Numbered from the stretch's first letter, positions 7,157-16,319 are shown. The stretch: DNA of 64,000 nt from Paenibacillus mellifer (GCF_023195895.1 NZ_JALPRK010000005.1:124001-188000), one strand, 5' to 3'. Numbers and translations: made by a program. The notes: generated by a model from the sequence alone, not told the origin.

Positions 7157-7840
7157 ATGATCGGGACATTGGTGAACACCGCGGCGATTTTGGCGGGCAG
7201 CGTGCTGGGAAGCATTTTCAAGAAAGGGCTAAAGGAAAAGTATCAGACCGCGCTGTTTACCGCGATCGGCTTGGCCGCTACGCTGCTGGGGATTAACGCC
7301 GCGGTGACGAATATGAAGGACAGCTCGTTTCCCGTGCTGTTCATTATCAGCTTGGCGGCGGGGAGTCTAATCGGGACGGCGCTGGATATCGACGGTAGTT
7401 TCCAGAGGCTGGTCGGGCGTTTCTCCACCTCGAATCTAGGTCAGGGGTTGTCCACGGGAATTCTGCTGTTTTGCATCGGGACCCTGTCGATCCTGGGACC
7501 GATCGAAAGCGCAATTCACGGAAATCACACCTACCTGTACATGAACGCAACCCTGGATCTCGTGACCTCCATGGTGTTGGCCTCCTCGTATGGCATCGGG
7601 ATTGCACTAACCGCCGTCGTGCTCTTTCTTTGGCAGGGAGCGATTTATATGAGCGCCGACTATTTGGCGCCTTTCCTAACGGCCCCGTTGCTGACCGAAA
7701 TCTCCATCGTCGGCGGCGTGCTGATTGCAAGCTCGGGGTTATCGATTTTGAAAATCATCGAGGCGAAAACCTTGAACATGCTGCCGGCGTTGTTGGTGCC
7801 GGTGGTCTGGTTTTTGTTGAAGGGGTTATTGGGTTTGTGA
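7157..7840 (+). CDS. DUF554 family integral membrane protein
   Basis: A 227-residue, very hydrophobic protein with about six to seven membrane segments. The opening M-I-G-T-L-V-N-T-A-A-I-L-A-G-S-V-L-G-S, the G-I-N-A-A-V segment and the conserved L-G-P-I-E-S (residues about 114-119) fit the DUF554 (YdfK/YqgA) family. Its role is not established; some members were proposed to be channels or transporters. The start has a GGGAGCAGGCAT region upstream. It follows rlmA by 65 bp and may be transcribed with it. Confidence 0.85.
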   Translation: MIGTLVNTAAILAGSVLGSIFKKGLKEKYQTALFTAIGLAATLLGINAAVTNMKDSSFPVLFIISLAAGSLIGTALDIDGSFQRLVGRFSTSNLGQGLSTGILLFCIGTLSILGPIESAIHGNHTYLYMNATLDLVTSMVLASSYGIGIALTAVVLFLWQGAIYMSADYLAPFLTAPLLTEISIVGGVLIASSGLSILKIIEAKTLNMLPALLVPVVWFLLKGLLGL

Positions 7841-7892
7841 GACGAACCGGTCTCGTTTAACCGCTCCCGATAGCGGAAACCCGCAGAGATAA

Positions 7893-7956
7893 CAGCAAAA
7901 AAGCAGGCACAGTATGAGGAACAACTCTGTTCCTGCGCTATGCCTGCATTTTATTT
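7893..7956. terminator. Compound hairpin after the DUF554 gene
   Basis: GCAGGCA near 7901 pairs with TGCCTGC near 7943, enclosing a second hairpin AGGAACA/TGTTCCT with ACTC loop. A-rich sequence before and T-rich sequence after allow termination on either strand. It separates the DUF554 gene from the SLH remnant on the other strand. Confidence 0.6.
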
Positions 7957-7963
7957 ATGTTTT

Positions 7964-8116
7964 TATTGTTCTAGTATTCGAACCAATAGGGTTACCGCTT
8001 CCGACCGGGTCGCAGTACCGTTCGGAACGAATTCGTTATCGCCGCGGCCGCTCATGATCCCCAGCTTGCGAACCAATTGCGCCTTTCGCCCAGTTTGGGA
8101 TGTTCTTATTACTCAT
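7964..8116 (-). pseudogene. S-layer homology (SLH) domain remnant with frameshift
   Basis: On the minus strand, one frame from the ATG at 8116 reads N-K-N-I-P-N-W-A-K-G-A-I. A shifted frame then continues L-V-R-K-L-G-I-M-S-G-R-G-D-N-E-F-V-P-N-G-T, then A-T-R-S-E-A-V-T-L-L-V-R-I-L-E-Q and a stop at 7964. Joined across one frameshift near 8070-8080 these form a single full SLH repeat (W-A-x-x-A-I ... G-I-M-x-G ... F-x-P-N-x-x-A-T-R-x-E), the module that anchors proteins to cell-wall polysaccharide. The rest of the protein is gone. Confidence 0.75.
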
Positions 8117-8183
8117 GAGCGCATCCCCCTTGAGTAGCAAGATAGATTAATCCCATTAAGCATCTTTGCATTTGGTTAGCCAT
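8109..8183 (-). other. Possible 24-codon ORF overlapping the SLH remnant
   Basis: AAAGGAGGT precedes an ATG at 8183 (a second in-frame ATG at 8189 is too close). The frame reads M-A-N-Q-M-Q-R-C-L-M-G-L-I-Y-L-A-T-Q-G-G-C-A-H-E and its stop overlaps the ATG of the SLH remnant. It may be the broken start of the same lost gene. The strong ribosome site is the only solid evidence. Confidence 0.35.
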
Positions 8184-8189
8184 CCACAT

Positions 8190-8436
8190 GACCTCCTTTG
8201 TTTAACTAAAAACTCAAAAAGTTAATGACAACGCTTTCCGATTCGTTCTCCTTTCCTCGAGACCGGCATCGCAGCCGCGTCCCGTTATTTGTGTCGTAAC
8301 CTTACCAAGCCCCCGCTGCGACGACAATTCCAGCAAGCTCCAATTTTTTCTGCAAGCGCAGATTTACGAACTTCTCAAAAACAACACGATTTCAAAAATT
8401 AACGATTTTTGTGGATGGACAACCTGTATTTCACGT
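8190..8436. other. Intergenic stretch with nothing recognised
   Basis: Between the SLH remnant and the AraC gene stop. AT-rich pieces alternate with GC-rich ones; no gene, clear terminator or repeat was seen. Confidence 0.5.
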
Positions 8437-10761
8437 TTATTTCATGTCCTTCTTATGCGATCTCCGATACTGAGCCGGAGTCATTCCGTACACCTTTTTA
8501 AAGACGGAGTAGAAGGTATTTAAAGAGGAAAACCCATAGTTTTGGATAATCGGTTCAATCGGCGAATCGGAAGCCAGTAACTCGCGGCAAATCAAATCCA
8601 ACCGTCTTTCCGAAATCGTGTCCGTGATCGATCGGTTCGTCTCCGCTTTGTATAAGCTACGCAGATAGTTCACGGATAACCCCAGCTCATCGGCCAGCAT
8701 TTTAGAGGAAAGGTTAGGATCGTTTAGCCGTTCTCCAATCAGACGCTCCACTTGCTCGATCAGCACCGCGTTCCTGGACAGGCTGCGAGCAGCCGTGATG
8801 TCCTCCAGCGTTTTGTCCAGCAGCTTTTCCATCCAGAGGGCTACGCTTTCAAGCGTCTCTAGCCGAATGATCTGATTTTCGAGCGAGGTCAATCCCCATG
8901 AGCTTGGCAACGGCTGATGCAGCTGATCCTGCATCAACCGGCGCATATCGTTAAACAAAGCGATCAGCGACATTTTACACTCAAAATAGGGCAACTCCCT
9001 CAGCGTTTCTACGGCAAAGGCCATAATCTGCAGTACCGTATCCCGGTTCCCTTTCTGGATCGCTTGCGCCATTTGACGCTCCTTCTCCAGCGGAAGATGG
9101 AACAGCAGGCCGGGGGCGCCGGACAATTGGCTCATAAGAATCATCGCGCCGTGACCAAACCGGAATCGCTCCTGCGTTAATTCGTAGGTTTCCAAATACA
9201 CCTCGTGCATGTCGGTCAGGCTATGGAGCGTTCTTCCCCAGGCCACGGTCGTTCCGATCGACAAGTACTGTTGCAGCAATTCCTGGGATCCGCGCAGCTT
9301 GTCCGCGAAATCGGGGGACAGTGCTGCTGCAGACAGGACGACGGCGATATGATCGTTCCCCATATCGACCGTTTGCAGCCGGTGATCCGAGGCTTGGAGC
9401 GACTCCTGGATAATGTTCGCCATCGCGAAGCGGAGCAGCCGACGGTCTTTCTCCGAATAGATCCCCGTAAATTCCACAAAGCGATCTATCCGAAAAATCG
9501 CAACAGACAAATTGGTTTCTGGCAGATCGATCTCCCACTCTTTGAAATGCCTGCGGATTTCAGCAGGGGAGCCGGCCTCGTCACCTAAAAATTCGCGCAG
9601 GAACCGTTCCTTGCCGAGAATTTTGTTATGTCGCCAATGCTCGGTCAATTCATCGATCTGTTCTTTTTGGGCTGTAAAGACACTGGATAAATAATCAAGC
9701 TCAGTTCCCGATTTACGATCCTCTAGCCGCTCGGCCCGATACTGCCGCATGACACTGCTGACCAATTCCTGAATGGGAGAGTATACTCGCTTGGAGATCA
9801 GGATGATGACGGTCAGCGAAGCAACGAACAGGCCTAGAAACAAGAACAGGCTGATGTTGCGGAGCACGGCAATTCGGCCCAGAATGACCGCCTTCGGAAT
9901 GCTCTCAATGAAGGTCCAGTCTTGAATTCCTTTAATCGAAGTTGTCGAGTAAACCATAAGCTGCTCTTCCTGATCATGGGGCTTAAACAACTCCCAACCG
10001 CCTTTTCTTAATTCCCCTTGATGGCTAAGCTCCAAGATTTGCTCGCCGCTAAGGCGGGCGGTGCTGAATACCTCTTCATTCCGGTCATTCAACACGGTAA
10101 CTTGTCGGTTGGGATAGTTCGAATTATTCTGAAGCAAGTTCATTAATTTATCGGTATCTATATTCATGACGAAGGCGGAAATGGAACTGCCCTTTTCGTA
10201 CAGTCTGACGATGGTGATCACCTCTTTGGTGGCCTTACCGCTAAGGGGAAGCGTCAGTGTCCTGGGTAAGGGAACGGCCCCGTCCGCCAGTCTCGAATCG
10301 CGCAGCCGCTCCAAAATATCCTGGTCGTAGAAAGTGACTGCGTCATTGATACCCAACCGGGAATCGACCACCGTGTCGGTGTAGTCGTTGATCAAGTAGA
10401 CCGAATCGATCGCGGGGTTGGCATTCTTGATCTTCCCCAGCCGGCTCCATACGTTATAAGTCTCAAAATCCGTGTAATGATCGGAGAGCGCGTACACTTT
10501 CAGGTCGCTGTCATTGCTTGAGGCGTAGCTGTAATCCAAGGACCATTCCATGAGTCCGGCTGTATTTCGAGCGCTATTCAGCAGAAGCGATTCGGAATGG
10601 TCGCCGATTTCCTTCAGCAGCGTTCTTGATGACTGCCAGTACAGCAACAGGAAGGAGATGGCCAAGACGAGTACGTTCGCGCCGACAAAATAAAAAATGA
10701 TTTTCATGTAAGTTGGATGTTTCTTGAATGAAGCGAGGAGCGAAAAATTTAATTTCGACAT
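8437..10761 (-). CDS. Membrane-bound AraC-family regulator with extracellular sensor domain
   Basis: A 774-residue one-component sensor. A membrane segment at about residues 19-42 and another at about 296-318 bracket an extracellular domain of some 250 residues. A long cytoplasmic linker follows, then a C-terminal AraC DNA-binding domain (residues about 670-770: L-S-S-K-M-L-A-D-E-L-G-L-S-V-N-Y-L and P-I-I-Q-N-Y-G-F-S-S-L-N-T-F-Y). This architecture is common in Paenibacillus next to sugar ABC transporters and usually activates them in response to external oligosaccharide. It is divergent from the transporter at 11032. The ribosome site is a modest GGGGGTT. Confidence 0.9.
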   Translation of the reverse strand: MSKLNFSLLASFKKHPTYMKIIFYFVGANVLVLAISFLLLYWQSSRTLLKEIGDHSESLLLNSARNTAGLMEWSLDYSYASSNDSDLKVYALSDHYTDFETYNVWSRLGKIKNANPAIDSVYLINDYTDTVVDSRLGINDAVTFYDQDILERLRDSRLADGAVPLPRTLTLPLSGKATKEVITIVRLYEKGSSISAFVMNIDTDKLMNLLQNNSNYPNRQVTVLNDRNEEVFSTARLSGEQILELSHQGELRKGGWELFKPHDQEEQLMVYSTTSIKGIQDWTFIESIPKAVILGRIAVLRNISLFLFLGLFVASLTVIILISKRVYSPIQELVSSVMRQYRAERLEDRKSGTELDYLSSVFTAQKEQIDELTEHWRHNKILGKERFLREFLGDEAGSPAEIRRHFKEWEIDLPETNLSVAIFRIDRFVEFTGIYSEKDRRLLRFAMANIIQESLQASDHRLQTVDMGNDHIAVVLSAAALSPDFADKLRGSQELLQQYLSIGTTVAWGRTLHSLTDMHEVYLETYELTQERFRFGHGAMILMSQLSGAPGLLFHLPLEKERQMAQAIQKGNRDTVLQIMAFAVETLRELPYFECKMSLIALFNDMRRLMQDQLHQPLPSSWGLTSLENQIIRLETLESVALWMEKLLDKTLEDITAARSLSRNAVLIEQVERLIGERLNDPNLSSKMLADELGLSVNYLRSLYKAETNRSITDTISERRLDLICRELLASDSPIEPIIQNYGFSSLNTFYSVFKKVYGMTPAQYRRSHKKDMK

Positions 10762-11031
10762 GCCAAAACCCCCGTTACTTCTCTCTCTTTGTTAAAGAGG
10801 TAGCATTAAAGCGCAGACTTATTGTAGCATATTGCGAATTTCCGTCAGCAAAATCGTTCCTTTTTGGAAAAGTGATGCTTTTGGGAAAAGGCGAAATCCG
10901 CGCTTGCGGGAAGAATCCGAGTTTGCCGGAATTGTCCTCCCGACCTGGGGCTTGATATGGTGACGACATCGGACCGCAGACAACACAACACCGGAACCCG
11001 ATTTTAGACACATAAGGGAGGACTTGAAACC

Positions 11032-11970
11032 ATGCAGTACGATCGAAACAAAGGGAGAGGATCCAAACTAAAACATATCGCTCGAAATCCTTTCCTTTAC
11101 GTGATGGCCGTTCCTGGCCTGCTATTTTTCCTCGTATTCAGTTATCTTCCCATCTACGGGATCACGATTGCATTTAAGGATTATGACTTCTCTAAAGGGA
11201 TAACGGGAAGCGAATGGGTTGGCTTCAAAAACTTCGATTATTTCTTTACCTCGGACGATTTTTGGACTGTCCTACGCAACACATTAGTGCTGAACGCGCT
11301 GTTTATCTTCTTTACGACAGTTGCCGCCGTACTTATCGCGCTGATGTTCAATGAAATTCGCAACAAATATTTTAAGAGGATCTCGCAATCTCTCATCTTC
11401 CTGCCTTATTTCATGTCCTGGATCGTGGTCGGGATGATCGTTCAGTCCATGTTCGGCGGGGAAGAGCCGATGATTAATACTTGGCTGCAAAATATCGGTA
11501 TGGAACCAGTCAACTGGATGTTTGAGTCGAGGTTGTGGCCCGCTATTCTTACCGTGATTCGGGTCTGGCAAGGGGCGGGGTATCTATCGATTATCTTCCT
11601 GGCGGCGATTACCGGCATTTCGGAGGATTTATATGAGGCGGCCCGAATCGACGGAGCCTCCAAGCTGCAGATTATGTTCCGCATCACCTTGCCGTTGCTG
11701 GTGCCAACCATCATGATCATGACGCTGCTCTCCGTAGGCAAGATCTTCAACGGGGATTTTGCGATGATCTACGCCATTATCGGGGACAACTCCCTGCTGT
11801 ATCCAACAACCGACGTCATCGACACCTTCGTGTTCCGCTCGATGAGACAACTGCACGATTTCGGGATGTCCTCGGCGGTCGGGCTGTTCCAATCGGTGAT
11901 GGGCCTGATTTTCGTGCTCGTCGCCAACGGGGTGACCCGCAAGGTATCCAAAGAATCCGCACTTTTTTAG
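11032..11970 (+). CDS. Sugar ABC transporter permease (LplB type)
   Basis: A 312-residue inner subunit of a carbohydrate (CUT1) importer with six predicted membrane segments. The cytoplasmic EAA loop reads E-A-A-R-I-D-G-A-S, then I-T-L-P about 10 residues on (near residue 205-220), the contact site for the ATPase. GGGAGGACTTG lies upstream of the ATG. It starts an operon with a second permease, a binding lipoprotein and a GH130 enzyme. No ATPase gene is nearby; such transporters often share an MsmX-type ATPase encoded elsewhere. The substrate is probably a manno-oligosaccharide, inferred from GH130. Confidence 0.92.
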   Translation: MQYDRNKGRGSKLKHIARNPFLYVMAVPGLLFFLVFSYLPIYGITIAFKDYDFSKGITGSEWVGFKNFDYFFTSDDFWTVLRNTLVLNALFIFFTTVAAVLIALMFNEIRNKYFKRISQSLIFLPYFMSWIVVGMIVQSMFGGEEPMINTWLQNIGMEPVNWMFESRLWPAILTVIRVWQGAGYLSIIFLAAITGISEDLYEAARIDGASKLQIMFRITLPLLVPTIMIMTLLSVGKIFNGDFAMIYAIIGDNSLLYPTTDVIDTFVFRSMRQLHDFGMSSAVGLFQSVMGLIFVLVANGVTRKVSKESALF

Positions 11971-11971
11971 T

Positions 11972-12003
11972 CCTGAAAACCCGACTTTTTAAACGCACAC
12001 TTT
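11972..12003. repeat. Truncated copy of the 12959-13130 repeat element
   Basis: CTGAAAACCCGACTTTTTAAACGCACAC closely matches the right end of the palindromic element at 13107-13132 (CTAAAAACCTGACTTTTTGAACACACAA). It lies directly after the first permease stop. The left end is absent, so it is a fragment. Confidence 0.6.
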
Positions 12004-12019
12004 TTTAGGAGGCAAAACG

Positions 12020-12898
12020 ATGAGACAGAGTGTTCCGGACCGGATTTTTTCGGTGACTGCCTATACGATCATTCTATTGTTCACCTTATTCTGTCTGTTC
12101 CCCTTTCTGCTGATGGTCATCGGTTCCTTCACCGATGAGGGCGAACTGATCGCGCACGGGTATACCTTATTTCCGCAAAAGTTTTCTTTAGCCGCGTACA
12201 AGGCGGTGCTCCAGTCGGATGTCTTGTTCAGCGGCTACCAAGTGACGGTTCTGGTCACCGCCGTCGGGGCGCTAAGTGCCCTTTGCATTTCGGCCATGCT
12301 TGCATACTCTTTGGCGAATAAACGGAATGTCCTGCGGACGCCTTTCCTGCTCTTCTGCTATCTGCCGATGTTGTTCTCGGGAGGCATTATTCCATTCTAT
12401 ATCGTAGTCAGCCAGTGGCTGCATTTGCAAAATACCGTATGGGTGCTTATTCTTACAATGTTATGCCAGCCTTTTCTCGTATTTCTGCTGGTCAGCTTCT
12501 TCCGCACTGTTCCCGAAGAACTGGAGGAAGCCGCCCGGATCGACGGAGCCAACGAAGTAAGGATTTTCTTCCAGATCATCCTGCCAATCTCGAAACCGAT
12601 CCTGGCTTCCGTCGGTTTGTTCTATGCCCTGAACTACTGGAATGACTGGTTTATGGGACTCATGTTCGTGGATAATGAAAAATTGTTTCCGCTGCAGTTA
12701 ATTCTGCGTCGAATGGTATCGAATATGGAGGCCGCCAAAAACCTGATTCCTTCGGGCGCGGCCATCGCGATCACGCCGCCGACTTACGGCGTGCGTATGG
12801 CAACGACCGTTCTGACGATCGGCCCGATCATTCTGCTGTACCCGATGCTGCAGAAATACTTTGTCAAAGGTCTCACGGTTGGGGCCGTGAAAGGGTAA
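12020..12898 (+). CDS. Sugar ABC transporter permease (YtcP/LplC type)
   Basis: The second membrane subunit of the importer, 292 residues and six predicted membrane segments. It has the EAA motif E-A-A-R-I-D-G-A-N with I-I-L-P following (residues about 173-190) and the usual C-terminus K-G-L-T-V-G-A-V-K-G. TTTTTTAGGAGGCAAAACG provides the ribosome site. It pairs with the LplB-type permease 49 bp upstream and precedes the binding protein. Confidence 0.92.
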   Translation: MRQSVPDRIFSVTAYTIILLFTLFCLFPFLLMVIGSFTDEGELIAHGYTLFPQKFSLAAYKAVLQSDVLFSGYQVTVLVTAVGALSALCISAMLAYSLANKRNVLRTPFLLFCYLPMLFSGGIIPFYIVVSQWLHLQNTVWVLILTMLCQPFLVFLLVSFFRTVPEELEEAARIDGANEVRIFFQIILPISKPILASVGLFYALNYWNDWFMGLMFVDNEKLFPLQLILRRMVSNMEAAKNLIPSGAAIAITPPTYGVRMATTVLTIGPIILLYPMLQKYFVKGLTVGAVKG

Positions 12899-12900
12899 CC

Positions 12901-12931
12901 GAAGATTCCGGCATTAACCGGAATCTTCCGG
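12901..12931 (+). terminator. Hairpin after the second permease
   Basis: GAAGATTCCGG pairs perfectly with CCGGAATCTTC around CATTAA, directly after the permease stop. There is no strong U-run, so it is more likely an mRNA-stabilising or leaky processing hairpin between permease and binding-protein genes than a full terminator. Confidence 0.5.
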
Positions 12932-12958
12932 TTAAGCATAGATGATTGATTTAAAAGG

Positions 12959-13130
12959 TTGTTCAAAAAGTCATCTTTTGATCACGAAGCGGGTCAGGAA
13001 GTGGCGTCGACATCGAATCTTGAATTCAGTCGGGACTTCCGTTGCTCACGTACCCAAAACGTACGCTCCGCTACTCAGTCCCTAGCTTCATCCAACCTTC
13101 TCGGTGCTAAAAACCTGACTTTTTGAACAC
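12959..13130. repeat. Palindromic-ended repeat element inside the ABC operon
   Basis: About 172 bp flanked by perfect 13-bp inverted ends, GTTCAAAAAGTCA (12961-12973) and TGACTTTTTGAAC (13116-13128). The interior has no ORF. A partial copy of one end lies at 11972. The structure is like a small non-autonomous (MITE-like) element. It sits between permease and binding-protein genes and could form a long hairpin in the mRNA. Confidence 0.7.
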
Positions 13131-13154
13131 ACAATTAACAGGGAGGTTAACTAA

Positions 13155-14684
13155 GTGAAATTCAAAAAAATGTTTGGCACAGCCATGGCTACCGTATTGG
13201 CTTCAGCGCTGCTGCTGGCCGGTTGCGGAGGCAACGGCGGGAATGCGGAACCGGGTAATGCGAATGCGGGTGCAGGCGCTGCTACCAATGCCCCAAAAGA
13301 AATCGTGGAATTGAAGGCCTATCTTCCGGGGGATAAACCGGTCGGTTTCGATGAGGTGTTGCAGGCTGTCAATGACAAATTAAAAACGGACAACGTCGGC
13401 GCCTCGCTGAATATCAACTTTCTCCCGTGGTCGGATTACGGCAATACAGTAGCGGTCAAAATGTCCGCCGGCGAGGATTTCGACATGTACCTGGATGCGC
13501 CATGGCTGTCTATGAACCAGATGATCGCCAGCAATTCGCTCCAAACGTTGGACGCTATGGTAGAGGAACGGCCTGAGCTGAAGGCATCCATTCCCGACGA
13601 GATGTGGGAATACAACAAGTTCGGCGGCAAAATTATGGGTATTCCGCTCGGAACGACGCAAGGATCGGTATACGGTCTACTGATCCGCAAGGACTTGCGC
13701 GAAAAATACGGGTTGCCCGAGCTGAAAACGCTGGCCGATCTGGAGAAGTTTTTGTATGCGGTTAAAGAAAACGAAAAGGACATCAAACCGTTTGTCATCA
13801 ACGGAATCAAAGCGGACAAATTGCCGTTTATCCTAAGCGATTCCGCCAATATGGCGCAGGATGAAGTGCTTGAAATCGGCGTCAACATGTTCGCTTATTC
13901 CACCAAAGACAAGAAAGTCGTCGGACAATGGGAAAGCCCGATGATCGCGGACGCTTTTGAGCGCGTTACCAAGTACTATAAAGACGGTATATTGTCCAAA
14001 AACATCGCCCAGGAGCAAAATGCCGAAACCTTGTTCAAACAAGGCAAATACGCGGCTACTTATTATGCGGCTGACGGTGTGGAAGGGCTGAAATATGCGG
14101 AAATGCTGAAGGACGGAAGCGATAAGCTGGAGGTTTTCGTGCCGAACGGCGATAAGGCTAAACCGTATACCGCCTTCCAACAATGGAATTTCCTTTGCAT
14201 TCCCACATCCTCCAAGCATGCCGATTTAGCTATGGATGTTGCCAACTGGCTGTCGATCAAGGAAAACCACGATTTAATGGAATACGGTATCCCAGGGAAG
14301 GATTGGGAACCCGTTGGTGATACGAGTTATAAGGTGCTTTCGGGTTATGTTTTCCCAGGCTATACGCTGACCTGGCGTCCGACGCTCAACCGCACGCCGG
14401 ATACAATGACGGCGGATGACAAGAAGTGGTTCGATTTCTCCGCCGACCCGGCTAATTTTACCCTCAGCCCAACGGCAGGGTTTACCTTTGATGCTGAAAA
14501 AGTGAAAACCGAATACGCCAAAATCACGCCGTTCCACGACTCTTTATTCCTGCCGCTGGCCCAAGGCGTACTACCTGCGGATAAAGGCAAAGCGATGTTA
14601 GAGGAGAAAATCATGGGCGTAGGCGGGCAGAAAGTCATCGATGAGATTCAAGCGCAAATCGATGCCGTGGTATCCGGTAAATAA
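13155..14684 (+). CDS. Sugar ABC transporter substrate-binding lipoprotein
   Basis: A 509-residue extracellular binding protein. A signal peptide with lipobox L-L-A-G-C puts the lipidated cysteine at residue 24, followed by a Gly/Asn/Ala-rich linker. The body starts V-E-L-K-A-Y-L-P-G-D-K-P and resembles the LipO/YtcQ group that delivers oligosaccharides to LplB/YtcP permeases. GGGAGGTTAACTA precedes the ATG (spacing about 7). It is third in the operon but separated by the 172-bp repeat, which may set its expression apart from the permeases. Confidence 0.92.
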   Translation: MKFKKMFGTAMATVLASALLLAGCGGNGGNAEPGNANAGAGAATNAPKEIVELKAYLPGDKPVGFDEVLQAVNDKLKTDNVGASLNINFLPWSDYGNTVAVKMSAGEDFDMYLDAPWLSMNQMIASNSLQTLDAMVEERPELKASIPDEMWEYNKFGGKIMGIPLGTTQGSVYGLLIRKDLREKYGLPELKTLADLEKFLYAVKENEKDIKPFVINGIKADKLPFILSDSANMAQDEVLEIGVNMFAYSTKDKKVVGQWESPMIADAFERVTKYYKDGILSKNIAQEQNAETLFKQGKYAATYYAADGVEGLKYAEMLKDGSDKLEVFVPNGDKAKPYTAFQQWNFLCIPTSSKHADLAMDVANWLSIKENHDLMEYGIPGKDWEPVGDTSYKVLSGYVFPGYTLTWRPTLNRTPDTMTADDKKWFDFSADPANFTLSPTAGFTFDAEKVKTEYAKITPFHDSLFLPLAQGVLPADKGKAMLEEKIMGVGGQKVIDEIQAQIDAVVSGK

Positions 14685-14709
14685 CAAAACAGAAAGAGGT
14701 ACATCATCT

Positions 14710-15756
14710 ATGAATTTGAAACGCTGCGCGCAAAATCCCTTGATCCGAACGCAGGATGTCAAGCCCTCGCGCCCTGATTTTAAAGTGTTGGGAGCATTTA
14801 ACGCCGGTGTTGCCCAATACGAAGACGAAACGATTTTGCTTCTTCGTGTCGCGGAAGCGCCGGTTTCGGTCCGGAACGGCGAAGTGCTTGTACCCCGGTT
14901 AAACGAAGCGGGGACCGAGGTGATCGTGGAGCGTTATGAAGATACCGATCCGCGTTACGATTTCTCCGATACGCGCTTTGTGGCGAAGGACGGACGGGTG
15001 GTCATGCTTACGTCCCTCTCCCATCTCCGTGTCGCAAGAAGCAGGGACGGCGTTCATTTCGACATCGATCCGCAGCCTGCCCTGTTCCCGGAGAACGCCC
15101 TGGAAGCTTGGGGGATTGAAGATCCGCGAGTAACCCAAATCGGGGATACGTATTACATCACCTACAGTTCCGCGTCCGTTCGCGGTGTTGGCGCAGGCCT
15201 GGCGGAAACGAAGGACTTCCGCACGTTCAAACGGCACGGGCTTATGCTGGCTCCCGAGAATAAAGACGTCATGCTGTTCCCGGAAAAAATAGGCGGGAAA
15301 TACTATGCGCTGCACCGTCCGGTTCCGAAATCGTTCGGCGCGCCCGAGATGTGGATCGCCGAATCTCCGGACCTCTTGCATTGGGGCAACCACCGCTTTC
15401 TGATGGGCCTAAGCGAGCAAGGCTGGGATTCGGCGAGAATGGGCGGCGGCGCGGTTCCGATCCGTACGGAGCGCGGCTGGCTTGCACTGTACCACGGGGC
15501 GGATGCCAACCATCGTTATTGTATGGGGGCGGTGCTGCTTGATCTGGAAGATCCGGGGAAAGTCATCGGGCGATCGATCCGGCCGATTATCGAGCCGGAA
15601 GCGGATTATGAGGTGAACGGATTTTTCGGCGGGGTCGTGTTCTCCTGTGGTGCGCTGCTGGTCGGAAATACTGTCCGCATGTATTACGGAGCGGCCGACG
15701 AAGTGATGGCGGTCGCGGATATTCCGCTGGACGACATCTTTAGCACGTTATCATAA
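14710..15756 (+). CDS. GH130 family glycoside phosphorylase
   Basis: A 348-residue protein with the five-bladed propeller signs of GH130: N-A-G-V-A-Q-Y at about residues 32-38, G-I-E-D-P-R-V (near 136) carrying the Asp proposed as acid, and W-L-A-L-Y-H-G-A-D near 258. GH130 enzymes phosphorolyse beta-mannosides such as mannobiose or beta-1,4-manno-oligosaccharides, giving mannose 1-phosphate. The start at 14710 has AAAGAGG 11 bp upstream. It is the last gene of the transporter operon, so imported manno-oligosaccharide is the likely substrate. The exact linkage is not deducible. Confidence 0.88.
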   Translation: MNLKRCAQNPLIRTQDVKPSRPDFKVLGAFNAGVAQYEDETILLLRVAEAPVSVRNGEVLVPRLNEAGTEVIVERYEDTDPRYDFSDTRFVAKDGRVVMLTSLSHLRVARSRDGVHFDIDPQPALFPENALEAWGIEDPRVTQIGDTYYITYSSASVRGVGAGLAETKDFRTFKRHGLMLAPENKDVMLFPEKIGGKYYALHRPVPKSFGAPEMWIAESPDLLHWGNHRFLMGLSEQGWDSARMGGGAVPIRTERGWLALYHGADANHRYCMGAVLLDLEDPGKVIGRSIRPIIEPEADYEVNGFFGGVVFSCGALLVGNTVRMYYGAADEVMAVADIPLDDIFSTLS

Positions 15757-15796
15757 AATCATAGGGTTAGGAATTTAAGCTAAGCAGATGCAATAA

Positions 15797-15830
15797 AAAA
15801 GCCCCTTTCCATCCGAAAGGGGCTTTTGCT
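15797..15830. terminator. Bidirectional terminator between convergent genes
   Basis: A perfect 13-bp stem (AAAAGCCCCTTTC, 15797-15809, with GAAAGGGGCTTTT, 15815-15827) with loop CATCC. It has an A-run before and a T-run after, so it can end both the GH130 operon and the minus-strand membrane protein gene. Confidence 0.9.
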
Positions 15831-15833
15831 CGC

Positions 15834-16319
15834 TTAATGGGACATCCCGGCCATGCCGCCGACGATTTCCGGATTGACCATCCCGAAGATCATGGCGATG
15901 TGGGCGACGATGAGGAATCCGCTGACGAGGATAAAGTGCAGCTTCAGCTTCTCGTCCTCGGAACGTTTGCGGCCAATGACGCCGAGTTCAAGCAACGCCA
16001 GCGGCAGCAGGAAGAACGCCCCGCTCAGGTAGAACCCGACAGCCACGACATCCACCCAGGTGTGCCATTCGCCGTTAACGGTCAAAGGAATGAACGCCGT
16101 AGGGAACAAATAGAGGAAAATGCCGGTAAAATAAAGCCCTGCCAAGATGCTGCAGATTTTATTGAAGGTGTTGAGGCCGCCCTGCCGCCCCCGGTTAAAC
16201 AAGATGATAAATTCGGTGACGGTGATCGTCTCTGCAAAGATAACGGGGATCGCCATGAATAAAATCAAGTTCCACGGCTGGTTATCCGCCAGCAAAGACA
16301 TGTAGTGCGTCATGCTCAT
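15834..16319 (-). CDS. Small integral membrane protein, function unknown
   Basis: A 161-residue protein with four predicted membrane segments (about residues 17-38, 53-74, 87-110 and 127-147). The first contains an unusual E-T-I-T-V-T-E-F pair of acidic residues, and a conserved-looking H-I-A-M-I-F-G-M lies in the last. The C-terminus is methionine- and histidine-bearing (G-G-M-A-G-M-S-H). A TTGGAGGAAAC ribosome site precedes the first ATG. I do not recognise the family with certainty. It stands alone between two terminated units. Confidence 0.8.
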   Translation of the reverse strand: MSMTHYMSLLADNQPWNLILFMAIPVIFAETITVTEFIILFNRGRQGGLNTFNKICSILAGLYFTGIFLYLFPTAFIPLTVNGEWHTWVDVVAVGFYLSGAFFLLPLALLELGVIGRKRSEDEKLKLHFILVSGFLIVAHIAMIFGMVNPEIVGGMAGMSH

